A stretch of 64,000 nucleotides of DNA. Origin: Chryseomonas sp014190935 (lineage in GTDB: Bacteria > Pseudomonadota > Gammaproteobacteria > Pseudomonadales > Pseudomonadaceae). The stretch covers positions 1,364,001-1,428,000 of the forward strand of contig NZ_JACHVV010000001.1 of the NCBI RefSeq assembly GCF_014190935.1, written 5' to 3'. The notes beneath the pieces were generated by a model. That model was not told the DNA's origin, did no database searches, and saw only the letters and a list, made by a program, of their open reading frames with translations. Shown here piece after piece: positions 57,946 through 64,000 of this stretch. Positions within the stretch are counted from its first letter, which is position 1. Each line of letters opens with the position of its first letter. Made by a program: the position numbers and the translations under genes.

Positions 57946-59071
57946 GCAGGCGACTCCAGGGGGTGACCATGCCGCTGGCGTCCACGGCGTGATAGCGCTC
58001 GAACTGGCCACCGGTGGCACAGGCATGGTTGGGCAGGATGCGCAGTCGGCTACCCACCGGGAAGCGCTGCTCCAGGTCGTCCGGGCAGCCCCCAGCGAAG
58101 CTGACGATGCCATGCTCCTGGTTGGCACCGGTCAGCAGGGCGCCGTCGAGCCAGCGGCCGTCCAGGGTGCAGACCTGGCCATAGCCGAAGTCACGCCGCT
58201 GCCGCTGGGTGCCCCGGTCGCGACTCAGGGCCATCCAGCCGGCGTCCACCAGCACCCAGCCTTTCTCCACCTGATGGCCAATCACCGTGGTCAGGACGCT
58301 CAGCGCCAGATCCTCGGCCCGGCAGATGCCGACGTTGTGCATCACCAGGTCCTGGAAGACGTAGACCCCGGCGCGAACCTCGGTAACCCCGGTCAGATCC
58401 AGGGCTGACAGCGCCGTGGGCGTCGAGCCGATACTTACCTGTGGACAGGCCAGACCCTGGGCACGCAGCCGCTCGGCCGCCGCCACGCAACAGGCGCGCT
58501 CCTGCTCGGCCAGGGCCTGCAGCGCCTGGGGGTCGTCCAGCGCGTAGCTGGATCCGGCATGGGTGAGCACCCCCGCCAGGCGCATGCCACCCGCCCTCAG
58601 CAGCCCGGCGATCTGCACCAGCCGGGGATCGTCCGGTTGCAGGCCCGCGCGATGTCCATCGCAGTCGATCTCCAGCCAGACCTCGAAGGCTTCGTCGTAG
58701 CGCTGGCCGGCCGCGACGATGGCCTGGGCCCCGGCCAGGCTGTCGGTCAGGATGCCTAGCCGGCAACCCTGCCGCCGCAGCGCGCTGACCTGTTCCAGCC
58801 GCGCCGGGGCGATGGTCACAGCGTAGAGCACGTCGGTGATGCCCAGGGCGAAACAGGCCGCGGCCTCCTGGAGGGTGGAGACGGTCACGCCCTGGGCGCC
58901 TGCCGCCAGTTGCCGGCGGATGACCGCCTCGCTCTTGCTGGTCTTCACATGGGGCCGCAGGCGGACGCCGAGGGCGTCGATGCGCGCCTGCATGAGGTGG
59001 ATGTTGCGCATCATCCGGGCTTCGTCGATGAGCGCGGCAGGGGTATCGAGGGTGAGCAGGGAGAGGGTCAT
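57935..59071 (-). CDS. D-serine dehydratase / D-threonine aldolase-like PLP enzyme
   Basis: 378 aa, fold type III (alanine racemase-like). PLP lysine K43 in RPHVKTSKS; C-terminal zinc pair H349 and C351 in PNHACATGG. The His-x-Cys pair resembles eukaryotic-type D-serine dehydratase and D-threo-3-hydroxyaspartate dehydratase more than the His-x-Asp of D-threonine aldolase. The coupled RidA gene also favours an ammonia-lyase that releases an enamine. Divergent LysR at 59167. Confidence 0.85.
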   Translation of the reverse strand: MTLSLLTLDTPAALIDEARMMRNIHLMQARIDALGVRLRPHVKTSKSEAVIRRQLAAGAQGVTVSTLQEAAACFALGITDVLYAVTIAPARLEQVSALRRQGCRLGILTDSLAGAQAIVAAGQRYDEAFEVWLEIDCDGHRAGLQPDDPRLVQIAGLLRAGGMRLAGVLTHAGSSYALDDPQALQALAEQERACCVAAAERLRAQGLACPQVSIGSTPTALSALDLTGVTEVRAGVYVFQDLVMHNVGICRAEDLALSVLTTVIGHQVEKGWVLVDAGWMALSRDRGTQRQRRDFGYGQVCTLDGRWLDGALLTGANQEHGIVSFAGGCPDDLEQRFPVGSRLRILPNHACATGGQFERYHAVDASGMVTPWSRLHGR

Positions 59072-59166
59072 GGCAAGGACTCGACCGGTGGACGATGGGC
59101 GGACTGTAGCCGCCCTTCGTAAACCTGTGATTCAATCCTGCTGATGCATTCCTTTAGTCCAGATTA

Positions 59167-60075
59167 ATGATCGCCATCGAAGACCTGCGCCTGGTGGTAC
59201 TCCTGGCCCGCTGTGAATCCCTCAGCGCGGCGGCGCGCGCCCTCAACGTCTCGCCGCCCGCGCTCTCCACCCGCCTGCGCAAGCTGGAGGCACGGCTGGG
59301 GGTGGCCCTGGCCAATCGCGATGCCCGGCGGCTGAGCCTGACCCCCGACGGCGAGCGCTTCGCCCAGCAATGCAGCGAACTGCTCGAACGGCTGGAGGCC
59401 TTGCCCGACACCTTCGCCCGCCAGGATCGGCAGCTGGTGGGCACCCTGCGCCTCGCCGCGCCCTTCGGCTACGGCCGCCAGCGCATCGCCCCGCTGCTGG
59501 CGCGCTTCGCCGTGTTGCATCCGCAGCTGCGCCTGCAACTGGACCTGCGCGAGACCCCCTGGCCCGACCGACACGACAGCGATGCGGTCATTCATATCGG
59601 CGCCATCGACGACAGCTCTTGGATCGCCAAGACCCTGGCCCACAACGAACGCTGGCTGTGCGCCAGTCCGACCTACCTGGAGCAGCACGGGCTGCCGCGG
59701 GAGCCCAGGGCGCTGCTGCAGCACCGCTGCATCTGCATCCGCGAGAACGACGAGGACGTGACCCTCTGGCAACTGCGCAACGACCAGGAGCGCCAGACGC
59801 TGCGCATCGAACCGGCGCTGCTCACCAACGATGGCAGCGTGGCCCGCCGCTGGGCCGAACAGGGTCTGGGCATCGTGCTGCGTTCCCAATGGGACGTCGC
59901 CGATGCCATCGCGCGCGGCGCCCTGGTCCGACTGCTGCCGGCGTGGCGCTTCGACAGTGCGCCCATCACCCTCCTGGTCCCCGCCCGCAAGCAGCGTAGT
60001 GCCCGCCTCCAGGCGCTGGCCAGCTTCCTTGACCTGGCGGTGAAGGGGCTGGACGCGGGCGCGGCCCCTCACTAG
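59167..60075 (+). CDS. LysR-family transcriptional regulator
   Basis: 302 aa. HTH LVVLLARCESLSAAARALNVS and PPALSTRLRKLEARLGVALA; effector domain with HDSDAVIHIGAID and GLGIVLRSQWDVADA. The 95-bp gap to the divergent PLP enzyme gene makes it the likely regulator of that gene and its RidA partner. Weak ribosome site. Confidence 0.9.
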   Translation: MIAIEDLRLVVLLARCESLSAAARALNVSPPALSTRLRKLEARLGVALANRDARRLSLTPDGERFAQQCSELLERLEALPDTFARQDRQLVGTLRLAAPFGYGRQRIAPLLARFAVLHPQLRLQLDLRETPWPDRHDSDAVIHIGAIDDSSWIAKTLAHNERWLCASPTYLEQHGLPREPRALLQHRCICIRENDEDVTLWQLRNDQERQTLRIEPALLTNDGSVARRWAEQGLGIVLRSQWDVADAIARGALVRLLPAWRFDSAPITLLVPARKQRSARLQALASFLDLAVKGLDAGAAPH

Positions 60076-60218
60076 CGGCCGGCCAGGAAGCCACCGCAGA
60101 AAGTGCGGCAACGTCGCCGCGAACGCGTTCGCCGCCGGTTCACAGCGGTCGATTTCGGCATTCGCCACCGCCGCCGCTCCCTAGACTCAGGGCCTGACCT
60201 GCCACTGGGAGCGCCACC

Positions 60219-61682
60219 ATGCCGCTGCACCTCGATCTGCGGGATCCCCGCCTGTTCAAAGCTTCCGCCTATGTCGACGGCCACTGGATCGCCGCCGACA
60301 ACGGCGCCACCTTTGCCGTGGACAACCCCGCCACCGGCGAGACCCTCGCCCAGGTCGCCGCCCTGGAGGCTGGGGAAACCGCCCGCGCCATCGCCGCGGC
60401 GGAAGCGGCCTGGCCGGCCTGGCGCGAGCGTCCGGCCGCCGAGCGCGCCGCGCTGCTGGAGCGCTGGCATGCGCTGATGCTGGAGCACCAGGACGACCTG
60501 GCCCTGCTGATGACCCTGGAACAGGGCAAGCCGCTGGCCGAGGCCCGTGGCGAGATCGCCTATGGTGCCAGCTTCGTCAAATGGTTCGCCGAGGAAGCCC
60601 GGCGCAGCTTTGGCGACATCCTGCCCGCACCGGCCCGGGATCGCCGGGTGCTGGTGCTGCGGCAGCCGGTGGGGGTCGCCGCCGCCATCACCCCGTGGAA
60701 TTTCCCCAACGCCATGATCACCCGCAAGGCCGCTCCGGCGCTAGCCGCCGGCTGCACCGTGGTGATCAAGCCCTCGGATCTCACCCCGCTGTCGGCCCTG
60801 GCGCTGGCCGAACTGGCCGATCGCGCCGGCTTTCCGCCCGGGGTCTTCAACGTGGTCACCGGGATGCCCGCCGGCATTGGCGGCGAGCTGACCGGCAACC
60901 CGGCGGTGCGCAAGCTGTCCTTTACCGGCTCCACGCGCATCGGTCAGCTGCTGCTGGCGCAGTGCGCGGCCACGGTGAAGCGCACCAGCATGGAACTGGG
61001 CGGCAATGCGCCCTTCATCGTCTTCGACGACGCCGACCTGGACCTCGCCATCGCCGGGGTGCTGCAGAGCAAATTCCGCAACGCCGGCCAGACCTGCGTT
61101 TGCGCCAACCGCATCCTGGTGCAGGACGGCATCCACGACCGTTTCGCCGCGCGGCTGGCCGCCGAGGTGGCCAAGTTCAAGGTCGGCAACGGCCTGGAGG
61201 CCGGCGTGACCCTCGGCCCACTGATCAATCGCCTGGCGGTGGACAAGGTCGCACGCCATGTCGACGACGCCCTGACCCGGGGCGCCAAGGCGTTGTTCGG
61301 CGGCTTGCCCAGCGGCCGCGACCAGTTCGTCGCGCCCACGGTACTCACCGGCGCCACGGCGGACATGCTGCTGGCCCGCGAGGAGACCTTCGGCCCGGTG
61401 GCACCGCTGTTCCGCTTCCGCGACGAAGCCGAGGCCCTGGCGCTGGCCAATGCCACGCCCTACGGCCTGGGCGCCTACTACTACACCCAGGACCTGCGCC
61501 GCGCCTGGCGCGTCGGTGAACAGTTGGAATTCGGCATGGTGGCCCTCAACACCGGCACCCTGTCGATGGAGGTCGCGCCCTTTGGCGGCGTGAAGCAATC
61601 CGGCCTGGGTCGCGAAGGCTCGCACCTGGGACTGGACGAGTACCTGGAGGTCAAGGCCTGGCACCTCGGCGGCCTCGACTGA
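60219..61682 (+). CDS. gabD: NAD(P)-dependent succinate-semialdehyde dehydrogenase
   Basis: 487 aa ALDH. Oxyanion/NAD region ITPWNFPNAMITRKAAPALA, GSTRIG, catalytic Glu in MELGGNAPF and Cys in GQTCVCANRI; C-terminal APFGGVKQSGLGREGS. High similarity in layout to GabD, which oxidises succinate semialdehyde to succinate. The GABA aminotransferase gene follows 143 nt later. Complete, unlike the ALDH remnant at 57180. Confidence 0.9.
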   Translation: MPLHLDLRDPRLFKASAYVDGHWIAADNGATFAVDNPATGETLAQVAALEAGETARAIAAAEAAWPAWRERPAAERAALLERWHALMLEHQDDLALLMTLEQGKPLAEARGEIAYGASFVKWFAEEARRSFGDILPAPARDRRVLVLRQPVGVAAAITPWNFPNAMITRKAAPALAAGCTVVIKPSDLTPLSALALAELADRAGFPPGVFNVVTGMPAGIGGELTGNPAVRKLSFTGSTRIGQLLLAQCAATVKRTSMELGGNAPFIVFDDADLDLAIAGVLQSKFRNAGQTCVCANRILVQDGIHDRFAARLAAEVAKFKVGNGLEAGVTLGPLINRLAVDKVARHVDDALTRGAKALFGGLPSGRDQFVAPTVLTGATADMLLAREETFGPVAPLFRFRDEAEALALANATPYGLGAYYYTQDLRRAWRVGEQLEFGMVALNTGTLSMEVAPFGGVKQSGLGREGSHLGLDEYLEVKAWHLGGLD

Positions 61683-61825
61683 AACCCATCGGCGGCAGGC
61701 AACCGAAAATGCCGCCGCCCCCAAGCAAAACAGCCGATCACGATGCCGGGGCCGGCAACTTCAGCGTTACCGACCCTGCGGCCTGCGTAGGCTGGAACTC
61801 TCGCCCCTGCCTGGAGTATCGCTGC

Positions 61826-63115
61826 ATGAATTCCGCTGCCAAAGCCACCGACCGCCTGCTGGGTCTTCGCGAACAAGGCGTTCCCCGCGGCATCATCACC
61901 GCCCATCCCGTCGTGGTGGCCCGCGCCCAGGGCAGCGAAGTCTGGGACGTGGACGGTCGCCGCTACCTCGATTTCGTCGGCGGCATCGGCGTGCTCAACG
62001 TCGGCCACAATCACCCACGGGTGGTGGAGGCCGTGCGCCGCCAGGTCGGGGAGATCTCCCACGCCAGCTTCCAGGTGATGGCCTACGAGCCCTACCTGGA
62101 ACTGGCCAGCCGTCTCAATACCCTCATCGGCAACGGCGAGGCCTACAAGACGCTGCTGCTGACCTCCGGCGCCGAAGCCGTGGAAAATGCTATCAAGATC
62201 GCTCGGGCCCACACCAAGAGGCCCGGGGTGATCGCCTTCCGCGGCGGCTTCCATGGCCGCACCCTGCTCGGCGTGACCCTCACCGGCTTCGCCCAGCCCT
62301 ACAAGCAGAACTTCGGTCCCTTCCCCGGAGACATCTACCACGCGCCCTACCCCGATGCCTTCCGCGGCATGGATAGCCAGAAGGCCCTGGCCGGCTTGCG
62401 CGAGGTCTTCGCCACCCAGGTCGCGCCCGACCAGGTGGCCGCCATCCTGATCGAACCCGTGCAGGGCGACGGCGGCTTCCGCCCGGCGCCGGTGGAATTC
62501 CTCCAGGCGCTGCGCGCCCTCTGCGACCAGCACGGCATCGTGCTCATCGCCGACGAGATCCAGACCGGCTTCGGCCGCACCGGCAGCCTGTTCGCCTTCC
62601 AGCAGACCGGTGTCCAGCCCGACCTGGTGACGGTGGCCAAGAGCCTGGCCGGTGGCCTGCCGCTCTCCGGGGTGGTCGGTCGCGCCGCCATCATGGACGC
62701 GCCCCTGCCCGGCGGCCTCGGCGGCACCTATGGCGGCAACGCCCTGGCCTGCGCCGCGGCGCTGGCGGTGCTGGACGTGTTCGCGGAAGAGGACCTGGTT
62801 GCCCATGGCGTAGCCCTCGGCGAGCAGCTGCGCAGCGGTCTGCTCGAGCTGCAGCGGCGGCATCCACGCATCGGCGAGGTGCGCGGCCGCGGCTTCATGC
62901 TGGCGGTGGAGATGGTCGGCGCCGATGGCCACAGCCCGGACGCCGCCCTCGCCCAGCAGGTCATCGACGGCGCCCGCCAGGCGGGCCTGCTGGTGATCAA
63001 GTGCGGTGTCGAACGCAACGTCATCCGCTTCCTGGCACCGCTGGTGACCACCGAGGCACAACTGGCCGAAGCCTTGCACATGTTCGGCCAAGCCCTCGCC
63101 CAGGCCGGTGCCTGA
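61826..63115 (+). CDS. gabT: 4-aminobutyrate aminotransferase
   Basis: 429 aa from ATG 61826 (GGAG upstream). Class III PLP enzyme: LTSGAEAVENAIKIARAHT, AFRGGFHGRTLLGVTLTG, LIADEIQTGFGRTGSLFA and catalytic Lys in VTVAKSLAGGLPLSG. Converts GABA (possibly also 5-aminovalerate) plus 2-oxoglutarate to succinate semialdehyde and glutamate, feeding the upstream gabD product. The 143-nt gap before it may hold a promoter. Confidence 0.92.
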   Translation: MNSAAKATDRLLGLREQGVPRGIITAHPVVVARAQGSEVWDVDGRRYLDFVGGIGVLNVGHNHPRVVEAVRRQVGEISHASFQVMAYEPYLELASRLNTLIGNGEAYKTLLLTSGAEAVENAIKIARAHTKRPGVIAFRGGFHGRTLLGVTLTGFAQPYKQNFGPFPGDIYHAPYPDAFRGMDSQKALAGLREVFATQVAPDQVAAILIEPVQGDGGFRPAPVEFLQALRALCDQHGIVLIADEIQTGFGRTGSLFAFQQTGVQPDLVTVAKSLAGGLPLSGVVGRAAIMDAPLPGGLGGTYGGNALACAAALAVLDVFAEEDLVAHGVALGEQLRSGLLELQRRHPRIGEVRGRGFMLAVEMVGADGHSPDAALAQQVIDGARQAGLLVIKCGVERNVIRFLAPLVTTEAQLAEALHMFGQALAQAGA

Positions 63116-63170
63116 GGTCGAACGTAACGCCGCCTGACATCGGCAGAGCGGCGCCAAGGGGAAACCGATC

Positions 63171-63860
63171 ATGAGAATCACGCGTTACCAGGCCATAGGC
63201 TTTTCCTGCTACGGCACCCTCGTCGACCGCGAAGGGGGCATCCTCGAAGCCCTGCGCCCCCTTGTGGCGCAGGCGGGCCTCAGCACCCATCCCGACTGGC
63301 TGCTCGGCAGCTATCACCGCCTCGCCCGCGAGTTGCGCCAGGCTACGCCCAACGCCAGCCAGACCAGCCTGCACCTGCGTATCCACCAGCGTCTGGCGCA
63401 AGAGTTGCAGCAGGAAGACGACCTGGATGCCAGCGTGGCCTTTGGAAACGCCACGTCGTGCTGGCCGGTGTTCGAGGATGCGCCGGGCGCGCTGCAGTAC
63501 CTGAGCAAGTTCTATCGATTGGTGTTGCTGGCTTCGCCCGATGACGGCGACGCCGCGGCGGTCACGGCACGCTTGCCCGAGGTGTTCGCCGCCGTGATCC
63601 CCAACCGCGGCGGCGATCTGCGCCTGGCGCTGGACAACACCCTGGAAGAGCTTGGCCTGGCGCGCGGGGATCTGCTGCCGGTAAGGGGCAGCGAACCGGA
63701 CGACCCCTGGAACCCCCTGGTGGATTTTCCGCTGTGTACCTTGCGCCGTGATCGCTCGCGGCCCTGGAACCTTTCGCGGCAGGCCCTGGATGGCACGCGG
63801 TGCGAGTACGCGAGTCTCGCCGATTTGGTGCATGCGCATCAGACCGCCCTGCGTGCCTAG
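63171..63860 (+). CDS. HAD-fold protein without catalytic aspartate
   Basis: 229 aa with the shape of a type II haloacid dehalogenase-like protein. Motif I reads IGFSCYGTLVD with Ser12 in place of the nucleophilic Asp (TCC; two base changes from an Asp codon). Motif II is VLLASPDDG, and the motif III lysine is not apparent (NRGGDLRLAL). The frame is intact, so this may be a non-catalytic binding protein or recent decay. The catalytic-looking homologue at 16793 lies elsewhere in the window. Sits between gabT and the Lrp gene. Confidence 0.8.
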   Translation: MRITRYQAIGFSCYGTLVDREGGILEALRPLVAQAGLSTHPDWLLGSYHRLARELRQATPNASQTSLHLRIHQRLAQELQQEDDLDASVAFGNATSCWPVFEDAPGALQYLSKFYRLVLLASPDDGDAAAVTARLPEVFAAVIPNRGGDLRLALDNTLEELGLARGDLLPVRGSEPDDPWNPLVDFPLCTLRRDRSRPWNLSRQALDGTRCEYASLADLVHAHQTALRA

Positions 63861-63889
63861 CCTGCCGTTCACGACTGCGAGGAACGACG

Positions 63890-64000
63890 ATGGACGCCGC
63901 AACAAAACTGGACCGCATCGACATCAACATCCTGGTGCAACTGCAGAAGGATGGCCGGATGACCAATGTCAGTCTCGCCGAAGCCGTGGGCCTCTCGCCC
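63890..64000 (+). CDS. Lrp/AsnC-family regulator, 5' part only
   Basis: 37 codons before the window ends: MDAATKLDRIDINILVQLQK and MTNVSLAEAVGLSP, the start of the Lrp/AsnC helix-turn-helix. GAGGA ribosome site upstream. Likely controls the gab genes or the genes beyond the window. Confidence 0.88.
   Translation, partial: MDAATKLDRIDINILVQLQKDGRMTNVSLAEAVGLSP

Overview
The window is about 64 kb of GC-rich DNA with densely packed, often overlapping genes. The families present (FecI/FecR with a TonB receptor, many LysR regulators, urea/amide and amine catabolism) suggest a Pseudomonas-like gammaproteobacterium. That assignment rests on gene content and style only. No rRNA, tRNA, CRISPR array or intact insertion sequence was seen.

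Layout. (1) 1-10661 is a nitrogen-scavenging locus: a formamidase gene (fmdA, cut by the window edge), a urea/short-chain amide ABC transporter (urtABCDE), and a divergent two-component system. Its sensor fuses an NCS1-type permease, a cysteine-rich module, a histidine kinase and a receiver. Its partner is a LuxR-type response regulator. The fmdA and urtA promoters share a 17-bp motif. (2) 11145-17509 is a polyamine-type ABC transporter split over two convergent strands, with a flavin amine oxidase and a HAD hydrolase. (3) 17842-19167 is a TPR protein. (4) 19177-24498 holds a gamma-glutamyl-amine type glutamine synthetase, a class III aminotransferase and two SDRs, with a divergent LysR gene. 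(5) 24504-44146 is a complete achromobactin-type siderophore locus. It has fecI-fecR-receptor, then acsF-D-E-yhcA-C-B-A, then the cbrABCD uptake genes, followed by fhuF-like and RraA-like genes. A strong Fur-box candidate lies upstream of acsF.

(6) 44276-53387 is a LysR gene and a divergent, probably undescribed catabolic cluster. It has an amino-acid ABC transporter whose permease and ATPase are one protein, a PhyH-type dioxygenase, a class II aldolase, a flavin monooxygenase, a Rid protein lacking the usual arginine, a DUF1028 protein and an ArgE-type deacylase. A perfect CTGTATAG-N7-CTATACAG palindrome precedes it. This is my best candidate for a new system. (7) 53515-57174 is a GST, a PNPOx-FNR-ferredoxin fusion protein and a LysR. 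(8) 57180-57526 is a deletion-ridden aldehyde dehydrogenase remnant. (9) 57556-60075 is a RidA plus a D-serine dehydratase-like PLP enzyme with a divergent LysR. (10) 60219-64000 is a GABA route (succinate-semialdehyde dehydrogenase, GABA aminotransferase), a HAD-fold protein that has lost its nucleophile, and the start of an Lrp/AsnC regulator.

Taken together the region is an accessory catabolic and iron-acquisition stretch for scavenging amides, amines and unusual amino acids. Functions come from recognising families and motifs by eye; no database search was run.
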